NCBI RefSeq assembly: GCF_003097355.1
Contig: NZ_PYUI01000015.1
Location: 50,939 to 114,938, forward strand
Source of the DNA: Arthrobacter sp. H-02-3
GTDB lineage: Bacteria > Actinomycetota > Actinomycetes > Actinomycetales > Micrococcaceae
DNA length: 64,000 nucleotides
Direction: 5' to 3'
This document shows, one piece after another, positions 15,719 to 23,784 of this stretch. Made by a program: the position numbers and the translations under genes. The stretch's first letter is position 1, and each line of letters begins with the position of its first letter. The notes under the pieces are model-generated. The model was not told where the DNA came from, searched no databases, and saw nothing but the letters and a program-made list of their open reading frames with translations.

Positions 15719-18700
15719 CTATTCGACGACGAGCAGCAGGTCCCCGCCCTGGACCTGCTCCACCGCGCCGACGGCGAGGCGCGAGACGGTGCCGCCCACC
15801 GGCGTCGTGATGGAGGCTTCCATCTTCATGGCCTCGATCGTGGCAACGGTGTCGCCGGCTTTGACCGTGTCGCCGGCCTTGACGGTCAGCGTGACGGCGC
15901 CGGCGAACGGCGCAGCCACCTGGCCCGGCTGCGTGGTGTCGGCGCGTTCGGCGGCCTTGACGTTGCTCACCACGGAACGGTCGCGGACCACGACGGGCCG
16001 GGACTGGCCGTTGAGCGTGCACATGACGGTGCGCATGCCCTTTTCGTCGGGCTCGGAGACGGCCTCAAGGGAGGCGATCAGCCGGACGCCCTTCTCGAGC
16101 TCGATTTCGTGTTCCGCACCGCGTTGCAGCCCGAAGAGGTAGTCGCGGGTATCCAGCACCGAAAGGTTTCCGTAGGACTCAACACTCTTCAGGTAGTCCT
16201 TGGTGGGACCGGCGAAGAGCAGGCGGTTGAGCGTGCGCTGTCGGGTCTTGGAGTCGCCCTGCAGCGCGGCGCTATCCTCGGCGCTGAGCTCGACGTCGCG
16301 GACCTTCACGGTGCGGCCCTGCAGGGCCTTCGTGCGGAAGGGCTCCGGCCAGCCGCCCGGCGGGTCGCCGAGTTCGCCGGAGAGGAAGCCGATCACGGAA
16401 TCCGGGACATCGTACTTCTGCGGGTTCTCGTTGAAGTCCGCGGGATCGGCGTTGAGGCCCACGAGGTGCAGGGCGAGGTCGCCCACCACCTTGGAGGACG
16501 GCGTCACCTTGACCAGGCGGCCCAGGATGCGGTCCGCCGCGGTGTACATGTCCTCGATCGCCTCGAAACGCTCGCCAAGGCCCAGTGCCATCGCCTGCTG
16601 GCGCAGGTTGGACAACTGCCCGCCGGGGATCTCGTGCTGGTAGACCCGGCCGGTGGGGCCCGGCAGTCCGGATTCGAACGGTGCGTAGACCCGGCGGACG
16701 GCTTCCCAGTACGGCTCCAGGGCGCACACGTTCGCCAGGCTCAGGCCGGTGTCGCGCGGCGTGTGGGCCAGTGCGGCGACGAGGGCGGAGGCCGAGGGCT
16801 GGCTGGTGGTGCCGGCAAGCGACGCCGATGCCACGTCCACGGCGTCCACTCCGGCGTCCACGGCCGCGAGCAGCGTGGCCAGCTGGCCGCCTGCGGTGTC
16901 GTGAGTGTGCAGGTGGACCGGGAGGTCGAACCGTTCCCGCAAGGCCGTCACAAGGCGCGCCGCGGCGGCAGGGCGCAGAAGTCCGGCCATGTCCTTGATC
17001 GCGAGGATGTGTGCCCCGGCGTCGACGATTTTCTGCGCCAGCTCCAGGTAGTAGTCCAGGGTGTAGAGGGTCTCCTCCGGGTCCAGCATGTCCGCGGTGT
17101 AGCAGAGGGCGACCTCGGCGACGGCGGTGCCGGTCTCGCGGACGGCGCGGATTGCCGGGGCCATCTGGTTGACGTCGTTGAGGGCGTCGAAGATCCGGAA
17201 GATGTCGATGCCCGTGGCGGCGGCCTCGTTGACGAACGCCACCGTGACCTCTTCCGGGTACGGCGTGTAGCCCACGGTGTTGCGGCCGCGGAGCAGCATC
17301 TGCAGGCAGAGGTTCGGCAGTGCCTTGCGCAGGGCCGCGAGCCGGTCCCACGGGTCTTCGCCGAGGAAGCGCAGGGCGACGTCGTAGGTCGCACCGCCCC
17401 AGGCCTCGACCGACAACAGCTCCGGGAGCAGCTTGGACACGGCCGGTCCGGCCGCGACGAGGTCGCGGGTGCGCACCCGGGTGGCGAGCAGGGACTGGTG
17501 CGCGTCGCGGAAGGTGGTGTCCGTGACGGCAACGGCGTCCTGGGCGCGCAGGGACCTGGCGAAGCCTTCCGGGCCCAGCTCCAGGAGCCGCTGGCGAGAC
17601 CCCGGCCGGGCTGCGGCGTCACCGAGGGCCGGAAGCTTGTCCGCCGGATTCGTGTGGACCGTCAGTTCGCCGTTGGGCTTGTTGACCGTGACGTCCGCGA
17701 GCCAGGTCAGCAGCTTGGTGCCGCGGTCAGCGGAGACCCGCGCCTTCAGCAGCTGGGGCCTTTCGTCGATGAACGAGGTGGCCACATCCCCGGCGACGAA
17801 GTCGGGATCGTCCAGGACGGCCTGCAGGAAGGAGATGTTGGTGGACACGCCGCGGATGCGGAATTCGGCAAGGGCGCGGCGGGCGCGGGCGACGGCGGCA
17901 GGGTAGTCGCGGCCGCGGCAGGTCAGCTTGACCAGCATGGAGTCGAAGTGCGGGCTGATCTCGGCGCCCGAGTAGACGGTGCCGCCGTCGAGCCGGACAC
18001 CGGCACCGCCGGCAGAACGGTAGCCGGTGATCTTGCCGACGTCGGGCCGGAAACCGTTGGCCGGGTCCTCGGTGGTGATGCGGCACTGCAGCGCCGCGCC
18101 CTTGAGCTGGACGGTGTCCTGTGAGAGGCCCAGGTCCGCGAGGGTCTCGCCGGCGGCGATGCGCAGCTGTGCCTGAACGAGGTCGACGTCGGTAACCTCC
18201 TCCGTGACCGTGTGCTCGACCTGGATGCGCGGGTTCATTTCGATGAACACGTGCTGGCCGGCGCGCTCCCCGACGGTGTCGACGAGGAATTCGACCGTGC
18301 CGGCGTTGACGTAGTTCAGTGCCTTCGCGAACTTCACGGCGTCGCGGTACAGCGCCTGCCGGATCCCTTCGTCGAGGTTCGGGGCCGGTGCGATCTCAAC
18401 GACCTTCTGGTGGCGGCGCTGGATGGAACAGTCGCGCTCGAAGAGGTGCATGATGTTGCCCTCGGCATCGGCCAGGATCTGGACCTCGATGTGGCGGGGG
18501 CGCAGGACGGCCTGCTCGAGAAACATGGTGGGGTCGCCGAACGCGGCATCGGCTTCGCGCATGGCGGCCTGCAGGGCCTCCGGGAGAGCGTCGCGGGTGT
18601 CGACGCGGCGCATGCCGCGCCCGCCACCGCCGGCGACGGCCTTGGCGAAGATCGGGAAGCCGATTTCATCCGCGGCGGCGATCAGTTCGTCCAGGTCTTT

Positions 18701-19114
18701 CGAGGGCTGGCTCGACTTGAGCACGGGGACACCGGCCTTGCGGGCGGCCTCGAGGGCGGCCACCTTGTTGCCTGCAAGTTCCAGGACTTCCGCCGGCGGC
18801 CCGACGAACGTGATGCCGGCCTCCTTGGCGGCCCGGGCCAGGCGCGGGTTCTCGGAGAGGAAGCCGTAGCCGGGGTAAATGGCGTCCGCACCGGACTCCT
18901 TGGCTACGCGCACCACCTCGTCAACGTCAAGGTACGCCCGGACCGGGTGCCCCTCCTCGCCGATCAGATACGCCTCGTCGGCCTTCTGGCGGTGAATCGA
19001 GTTACGGTCCTCGTTGGGAAACACGGCGACAGTCTTGGCACCCAGCTCGTAGCCCGCGCGGAAAGCGCGAATCGCGATTTCCCCGCGGTTGGCCACCAGA
19101 ATCTTAGAAAACAT
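15719..19114 (-). CDS. pyc: Pyruvate carboxylase
   Basis: Single-chain biotin enzyme of 1131 residues making oxaloacetate from pyruvate, bicarbonate and ATP. The biotin carboxylase half (residues 1-450) has ATP-grasp motifs (AVAGGGGRGMRRV, FIEMNPRIQVEHTVTEEVT). The carboxyltransferase domain (about 530-810) contains TTFRDAHQSLLATRVRT, EAWGGATYDVALRFL and the metal-site HLHTHDTAGGQLAT. The C-terminal biotinyl domain has EAMKMEA with biotinylated Lys1097. Length matches the family norm of about 1130-1150. It is an anaplerotic enzyme that complements the dicarboxylate and propionate genes at 34-45 kb. The gene stands alone, divergent from the ParA-like gene at 19436. Confidence 0.97.
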   Translation of the reverse strand: MFSKILVANRGEIAIRAFRAGYELGAKTVAVFPNEDRNSIHRQKADEAYLIGEEGHPVRAYLDVDEVVRVAKESGADAIYPGYGFLSENPRLARAAKEAGITFVGPPAEVLELAGNKVAALEAARKAGVPVLKSSQPSKDLDELIAAADEIGFPIFAKAVAGGGGRGMRRVDTRDALPEALQAAMREADAAFGDPTMFLEQAVLRPRHIEVQILADAEGNIMHLFERDCSIQRRHQKVVEIAPAPNLDEGIRQALYRDAVKFAKALNYVNAGTVEFLVDTVGERAGQHVFIEMNPRIQVEHTVTEEVTDVDLVQAQLRIAAGETLADLGLSQDTVQLKGAALQCRITTEDPANGFRPDVGKITGYRSAGGAGVRLDGGTVYSGAEISPHFDSMLVKLTCRGRDYPAAVARARRALAEFRIRGVSTNISFLQAVLDDPDFVAGDVATSFIDERPQLLKARVSADRGTKLLTWLADVTVNKPNGELTVHTNPADKLPALGDAAARPGSRQRLLELGPEGFARSLRAQDAVAVTDTTFRDAHQSLLATRVRTRDLVAAGPAVSKLLPELLSVEAWGGATYDVALRFLGEDPWDRLAALRKALPNLCLQMLLRGRNTVGYTPYPEEVTVAFVNEAAATGIDIFRIFDALNDVNQMAPAIRAVRETGTAVAEVALCYTADMLDPEETLYTLDYYLELAQKIVDAGAHILAIKDMAGLLRPAAAARLVTALRERFDLPVHLHTHDTAGGQLATLLAAVDAGVDAVDVASASLAGTTSQPSASALVAALAHTPRDTGLSLANVCALEPYWEAVRRVYAPFESGLPGPTGRVYQHEIPGGQLSNLRQQAMALGLGERFEAIEDMYTAADRILGRLVKVTPSSKVVGDLALHLVGLNADPADFNENPQKYDVPDSVIGFLSGELGDPPGGWPEPFRTKALQGRTVKVRDVELSAEDSAALQGDSKTRQRTLNRLLFAGPTKDYLKSVESYGNLSVLDTRDYLFGLQRGAEHEIELEKGVRLIASLEAVSEPDEKGMRTVMCTLNGQSRPVVVRDRSVVSNVKAAERADTTQPGQVAAPFAGAVTLTVKAGDTVKAGDTVATIEAMKMEASITTPVGGTVSRLAVGAVEQVQGGDLLLVVE

Positions 19115-19435
19115 ACTTCTCCTGCTTCATCGCGGGCGTATCGGTAAGTGCTCACAGTGTCTAAGACCCGTGCGGGCAAACACAAATCATTGTGGCCACC
19201 GTCACAGCATTATCCGTCACGGACGCGGCGTTGGGCAGGGCCTGCGGCTTTTCGCTTGTCTCCCGCCCCGGCCGGTTTGCGGGGTTCTGCGTCCTCGTCG
19301 CCGGATGAAACGGGTTTCGTCGGAGCATCAACATATGATGAGTGGGTGCGTGTCGCATGCACGCCCCGGCTCCGGAGAACGCGGGAGCCGGCACCACCCC
19401 GTCTCGGCAACCGGCGTTAGGTATTGGTTTTTCAA
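19115..19435. other. Divergent control region, pyc / ParA-like gene
   Basis: About 320 bases without a coding frame. A hairpin CCGGCTCC (19366-19373) / GGAGCCGG (19384-19391) lies in the leader of the ParA-like gene. A GTGCGTGTCGCATGCAC near-palindrome lies at 19346-19362. Two GTCAC words at 19201 and 19216 are not in 9-bp phase. No recognised riboswitch was seen. Confidence 0.5.
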
Positions 19436-20314
19436 GTGCAAGTAGTGAGCATCAGCAGCCTCAAAGGCGGTGTCGGCAAGACATCCGTGACCACCGGACT
19501 GGCGTCGGCGGCATTGGCCGCAGGCATCCCGACCCTCGTCGTCGACCTTGACCCGCACGCTGACGCCAGCACGGCCTTGGGCGTCAGCCCGGACGATCAG
19601 CTCGATATCGGCAGGATGCTGCGCTCTCCGCGACGCGCGCGCCTGGCGGACAACGTGGTTCCCAGCGGCTGGGTGGAACATGCCAGAATCAACGGCAGTT
19701 CCGCCGGCGCTCTGCAGGCCGGCGCTGCACGGGCCGCCTCCTCACCCTCCGTTCTGGATGTCGCCGTGGGCTCGGCCTACACCGGTATATACGACCGGCC
19801 CGACCTCGGCCGCCGCGACCTCCGCAGGCTCTCCGCTGTCCTGGCCGGCGCCGAGAACTATGAGCTCATTCTGGTGGACTGCCCGCCGTCGCTGAACGGC
19901 CTCACCCGGATGGCGTGGTCAGCGAGCGACAAGGTCACCCTGGTGGCCGAACCCGGGCTCTTTTCTGTGGCCGGCACGGAGCGCACCATGCGCGCCATCC
20001 AACTGTTCCGGCAGGAATTCGCTCCCAAGCTGTCCCCCGCCGGCATCGTGGCCAACCGGGTGCGCAGCGGCTCGGCCGAGCACGCCTTCCGGCTATCGGA
20101 GATGGAGTCCATGTTCGGCGAGCTGCTGCTGACTCCGCACATCCCGGAGCAGGCCAACTGGCAGCAGATCCAGGGCGCCGCCCACTCGATCCACCACTGG
20201 CCCGGAGACTCGGCCAAGAACGCGGCGGGGCTCTTCGATACCCTGTTGCAGAACCTCCTGCACCCCAATGGCCTGGCCACCGCCGGCTCCGTCCGCGACC
20301 GCAGCCAGCGCTGA
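19436..20314 (+). CDS. Orphan ParA/MinD-family ATPase
   Basis: A 292-residue deviant Walker-A ATPase: SSLKGGVGKTS at residues 7-17, with VDLDPHADASTALG (Walker A' Asp) and LILVDCPPSLNGLT (Walker B). The GTG at 19436 gives the usual ParA start a few residues before the P-loop; an in-frame TTG at 19424 would add four residues. No parB gene is adjacent and it is distinct from the ParA at 33366. It is convergent with a MerR gene across a very strong terminator. Such orphan ATPases position chromosomes, division proteins or other cargo. The cargo here is unknown. Confidence 0.85.
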   Translation: MQVVSISSLKGGVGKTSVTTGLASAALAAGIPTLVVDLDPHADASTALGVSPDDQLDIGRMLRSPRRARLADNVVPSGWVEHARINGSSAGALQAGAARAASSPSVLDVAVGSAYTGIYDRPDLGRRDLRRLSAVLAGAENYELILVDCPPSLNGLTRMAWSASDKVTLVAEPGLFSVAGTERTMRAIQLFRQEFAPKLSPAGIVANRVRSGSAEHAFRLSEMESMFGELLLTPHIPEQANWQQIQGAAHSIHHWPGDSAKNAAGLFDTLLQNLLHPNGLATAGSVRDRSQR

Positions 20315-20352
20315 ACACGGCGACGACGCTCCCGAACAAAGAACCACAGCAG

Positions 20353-20399
20353 ACAGAACTGAGGCCGCCTTCCCAGAGGGAAGGCGGCCTCAGTTCTGT
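20353..20399. terminator. Very strong bidirectional terminator
   Basis: A 22-bp perfect stem (20353-20374 with 20378-20399) closed by an AGA loop, with TTCTGT following on the plus strand and an A/G-rich flank on the other side. It separates the convergent ParA-like and MerR genes. Confidence 0.92.
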
Positions 20400-20413
20400 T
20401 CTGTAAGAGTTCG

Positions 20414-21010
<597 letters not shown>

Positions 21011-21361
21011 GTGGACCCTCCTTGTCGTGAGTTCCCCTGAGTAAGTTGCATCGGCAGCAATGTATGTGAATAGCTGCATGACACAGGATGATGATTCCAT
21101 CCGTGTAATTCAGCCGGGGCTGCACTTTCCAGTGTGACTTGCGCGGCTACCGTATGCAATGGGAACTTGTACCTCCGACGTTAGGCCTGCCGGGGCCCAA
21201 GGTCAAAGACGTTAGGGGTATTCCGCGGGCGTGTCGAAAGTTTCATTCTCGGCTTTAACCTTTACGGTCTTCCCATCGGCCCCAGACGTCTCAAAAACCC
21301 CATTCGTCACAGGCGTTTCAGCAGTCCCAGCCGCCTCACTGGCCCCTGCTGCGGCGGGCGT
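21011..21361. other. Intergenic region with repeated GACGTTAGG and an open extension of the upstream nuclease frame
   Basis: On the minus strand the nuclease frame stays open for 49 codons past its TGA, until TAA at 21212-21214 (see findings). Direct repeats GACGTTAGG at 21177-21185 and 21208-21216 are spaced 31 bp, about three helical turns, and lie roughly 170-200 bp upstream of the MerR start. They may be an operator for that gene. Nothing else recognisable was seen. Confidence 0.5.
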
Positions 21362-21865
21362 TCAGCCGCCGAAGTCTTCGGGTTCGACGTCGTCGAGGAA
21401 TTCGCGGAAGCGCCGCAGTTCCCCTTCCTCATCCACGGCGGGACCGGGATGCGTGTCCTCGCCCTCGTCGTGTTCGGTGATCCGGACGCCGGCCTCGTCC
21501 ATGACGGCGTCGGCGCACCAGATCCGGCACTTGGCGCGCAGGGCCAGGGCCAACGCATCCGAGGCGCGGGAGCTCACGGTGGTTCCGTTCTCGAACTGCA
21601 GCTGTCCGTAGAAGATGTTGTCCTCCACCGCCACGATGTTGACGCTGACAATGGTGTGTCCCAAGGCTTCGACGACGTCCACCAGGAGGTCGTGGGTCAT
21701 CGGCCGGGGCGGGACAACCCCCTGCTGGGCCAGGGCGATGGCACTGGCTTCCGGGGTCCCGATCCAGATCGGCACGTGGCGCTCACCATGGATTTCCTTG
21801 AGCAGGACAAGCGGCTGGTTGGACGGCAGCTCAATCCGCACGCCCACAATCTCCACCTCAATCAT
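21362..21865 (-). CDS. Bifunctional nuclease family protein (DUF151, Rv1829-like)
   Basis: A 167-residue protein of the DUF151 family, named for plant proteins with DNase and RNase activity; the bacterial role is not settled. Recognisable core: LLKEIHGERHVPIWIGTPEASAIALAQQGV, RPMTHDLLVDVVEALG, FYGQLQFENGTTVSSRASDALALALRAKCRIWCADAVMDEAG. The acidic tail ends EPEDFGG. Length equals the usual about 160-170 residues. The start ATG overlaps the stop of the MerR/FtsR-like gene (ATGA), indicating coupled translation. The same frame continues without stops for 49 codons after the TGA. Confidence 0.9.
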   Translation of the reverse strand: MIEVEIVGVRIELPSNQPLVLLKEIHGERHVPIWIGTPEASAIALAQQGVVPPRPMTHDLLVDVVEALGHTIVSVNIVAVEDNIFYGQLQFENGTTVSSRASDALALALRAKCRIWCADAVMDEAGVRITEHDEGEDTHPGPAVDEEGELRRFREFLDDVEPEDFGG

Positions 21866-22587
21866 CAGATGTCCATCCTTGAGATGCGGTCGTGGACCAG
21901 CGCCTGGTGCAGTGACAGGCAGAGGTCGCTGATTTCCCGGGCTGCCTCGGCGGCCCGGGCGTGGGAGGCTGCGTCTTTGCGCGAGGTCAGGGTGGCCACT
22001 GCGCGTTCCACCAGCCCGAATTCACGGTCGGCGGCCGCCTGGAAGGGGCGGAGGTGCCGGGGCTCCAGGCCGTGGCTCTCCAGCTGGACGCAGGCCCGCG
22101 CCACTTGCAGGGCGTGCTCGTCGAACTTGCCGTTGACGTGCCCGATCAGCCCGTAGCTCAGGAGCGATTCCAGGAGCGGGACGCTCGCCCCGGATTCGGC
22201 CCGGAGCTGTTCCTCGCTGAGCCGGCGGGCACGGCTCTGGAGCTCGCTGGCGAGTTCTTCGGAGACGATCCGCGGGGAGAGCGTGACGCCGGCCGGCAGG
22301 TTCTCCGGCCGTTCGCCGCGGTCGATCGCGTCCAGGTAGTCCTTGATGACCTTCAGCGGCAGGTACTGGTCGCGCTGAAGAGACAGGACGAAACGCAGCC
22401 GTTCGACGTCGTTCTCGGAATACTGCCGGTAGCCGGCAGGCGTCCGTTGCGGGTTGATGAGCCCCTTTTCCTCAAGGAACCGGATTTTTGACGCCGTCAT
22501 GCTGGGGAAGTCATCGCTCAGCTGAGCCAGGACTTCCCCGATGTTCAGAACCTGGGGTCCGCGCCGATCCGCATGTGCCGTGGCCAC
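21865..22587 (-). CDS. ftsR: MerR-family regulator (Rv1828 / FtsR-like)
   Basis: A 240-residue MerR-type regulator. The N-terminal winged helix (LNIGEVLAQLSDDFPSMTASKIRFLEEKGLINPQRTPAGYRQYSENDVERLRFVLSLQRDQ) spans about residues 14-75, followed by a linker and a helical C-terminal domain. The orthologue in Corynebacterium glutamicum (FtsR) activates ftsZ; Rv1828 is the mycobacterial member. The gene starts with GTG at 22587, 17 bp after garA ends, and overlaps the nuclease gene downstream. Operon membership with garA is inferred from spacing. Confidence 0.9.
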   Translation of the reverse strand: MATAHADRRGPQVLNIGEVLAQLSDDFPSMTASKIRFLEEKGLINPQRTPAGYRQYSENDVERLRFVLSLQRDQYLPLKVIKDYLDAIDRGERPENLPAGVTLSPRIVSEELASELQSRARRLSEEQLRAESGASVPLLESLLSYGLIGHVNGKFDEHALQVARACVQLESHGLEPRHLRPFQAAADREFGLVERAVATLTSRKDAASHARAAEAAREISDLCLSLHQALVHDRISRMDI

Positions 22588-22604
22588 AGGCAGCTACCCC
22601 GGAA

Positions 22605-23081
22605 TCAGACGTTGCCTGCTGCGCGGGCAGGGCTCAGGTAGAAGGTGAGGCGGAACTTTCCGATCTGGACCTCGTTGCCGGACTTCAGTTCCACGGCGTC
22701 GACGCGGTCGTGGTTCACGTAGGTGCCGTTGAGGCTACCGGTGTCCACTACCTCAAAGCTGCGCGCGGTGCGGCGGAACTCAACGTGCCTGCGGGACACG
22801 GTGACGTCGTCGAGGAAGATGTCGGCGTCCGGGTGGCGGCCCGCCGTCGTGACGTCGGAGTCCAGCAGGAAGCGCGCTCCGGCGTTGGGGCCGCTGTGGG
22901 CCACGAGCAGGGCCGATCCGAAGGGCAGGGCTTCGACCGCGGCCCGCTCCTCTGCGGAGAGCTTCGGGGTGAAGGTGGGTTCGTCGCGCACTGGAGTGAG
23001 GTTGATCGACGTGGTCTCCGAAGCTTTCACTCCACCCGTGCCGTAACCGTCACCGGTGTCGTTCCGTTCGTGCCCAAACAT
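22605..23081 (-). CDS. garA: FHA-domain signalling protein GarA/OdhI
   Basis: A 158-residue regulator of 2-oxoglutarate metabolism. The N-terminal ETTS motif (residues 22-25, Thr23/Thr24) is the conserved site phosphorylated by PknB/PknG-type kinases. The FHA domain (about 60-150) has the phosphothreonine-binding signature GRHPDADIFLDDVTVSRRHVEF and SLNGTYVN. Unphosphorylated GarA/OdhI inhibits 2-oxoglutarate dehydrogenase and acts on glutamate enzymes; phosphorylation makes it bind itself and relieves this. The start is ATG 23081 (MFGHERN) with GAGGAGG five bases upstream. A PASTA kinase encoded at 5373 is a plausible partner. Confidence 0.94.
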   Translation of the reverse strand: MFGHERNDTGDGYGTGGVKASETTSINLTPVRDEPTFTPKLSAEERAAVEALPFGSALLVAHSGPNAGARFLLDSDVTTAGRHPDADIFLDDVTVSRRHVEFRRTARSFEVVDTGSLNGTYVNHDRVDAVELKSGNEVQIGKFRLTFYLSPARAAGNV

Positions 23082-23239
23082 TGAGTCCTCCTCATTCGTT
23101 GCAGGTGTCCCCCCTGCAAACAACGCATGCCGTCCGGGAAAGCCTCGCAGTCCCGGTAATCAGCCTTTCGGCGGGGCGGGGCTGTGTCTTGTCATGCCAA
23201 CAACACTCCCCCGCGACCCGGCCCGAACGACCTATGTCT

Positions 23240-23626
23240 TTAGCCTACCTGCTGTTCATACTCGGATGCACTGAGCAGCGACTCAACCGCGTCGGCCTCC
23301 GCGAGCTTGATTTCGATCAGCCAGCCCTCTCCGTAGGGATCGGAGTTGATGAGGGCGGAATCGGTGTCCAGGGACTCGTTCCGGGCCACGACCTCACCCG
23401 TCACCGGGGCGTAGATGTCGCTGACGCTCTTGGTGGATTCGACCTCGCCGACGACGTCGTTGGCCTTGATGGTTGTCCCGACTTCGGGCATCTGGGCGTA
23501 CACGACATCCCCGAGGGCGTCCTGGGCAAAATCGGTGATGCCCACGCGCACAACCCCGTCGGCGTTGGGGGCCGAAACCCATTCGTGTTCTGCGGTGTAG
23601 GACAGTTCTTCGGGAATGATGCTCAT
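23240..23626 (-). CDS. gcvH: Glycine cleavage system H protein
   Basis: A 128-residue lipoyl carrier that shuttles the aminomethyl group between the P, T and L proteins of glycine cleavage. The lipoyl-lysine motif is VVGEVESTKSVSDIYAPVTGEVV, with Lys at about residue 64. Start ATG at 23626 follows GAAAGG. A TATACT-like -10 (23692-23697, minus strand) lies upstream. gcvP and gcvT are not in this window. It stands first in the gcvH-garA-ftsR order of Rv1826-1828, with a 158-bp gap to garA. Confidence 0.95.
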   Translation of the reverse strand: MSIIPEELSYTAEHEWVSAPNADGVVRVGITDFAQDALGDVVYAQMPEVGTTIKANDVVGEVESTKSVSDIYAPVTGEVVARNESLDTDSALINSDPYGEGWLIEIKLAEADAVESLLSASEYEQQVG

Positions 23627-23729
23627 GACGGGCCTTTCGTCGGGTCAATCACCTGTGGCGGCGGCAGCAGTTTGTTCTATCCGCCGCTGAAAGTATAGGC
23701 CGATCCGGAAGTGTCCGGGCAACAGAAAA

Positions 23730-23765
23730 CCCCGCCGTTACCGGTCATGTCCGGGAACGGCGGGG
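23730..23765 (-). terminator. Terminator of the secreted repeat protein gene
   Basis: CCCCGCCGTT (23730-23739) pairs with AACGGCGGGG (23756-23765), with an inner CCGG/CCGG stem and TCATGT loop. On the minus strand it is followed by TTTTCTGTT. Confidence 0.88.
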
Positions 23766-23784
23766 CAACTGTTTGTATGCGCTT

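Noticed and set aside
15710..18124. Very long plus-strand open frame opposite pyruvate carboxylase
   Set aside because: It is antisense to a complete, motif-rich pyc gene. Long antisense frames are expected in high-GC codon usage and this one has no recognisable motifs or ribosome site.
19201..19221. GTCAC pair as a second MtrA site
   Set aside because: Spacing is 15 bp, not a multiple of 9, and only two partial copies exist.
21362..21364. TGA of the nuclease gene as selenocysteine
   Set aside because: The protein already has full family length at this stop and no selenocysteine-insertion structure was recognised.
21231..21611. Plus-strand frame opposite the bifunctional nuclease
   Set aside because: Antisense to a conserved gene, low-complexity Ser/Arg-rich product, no ribosome site.
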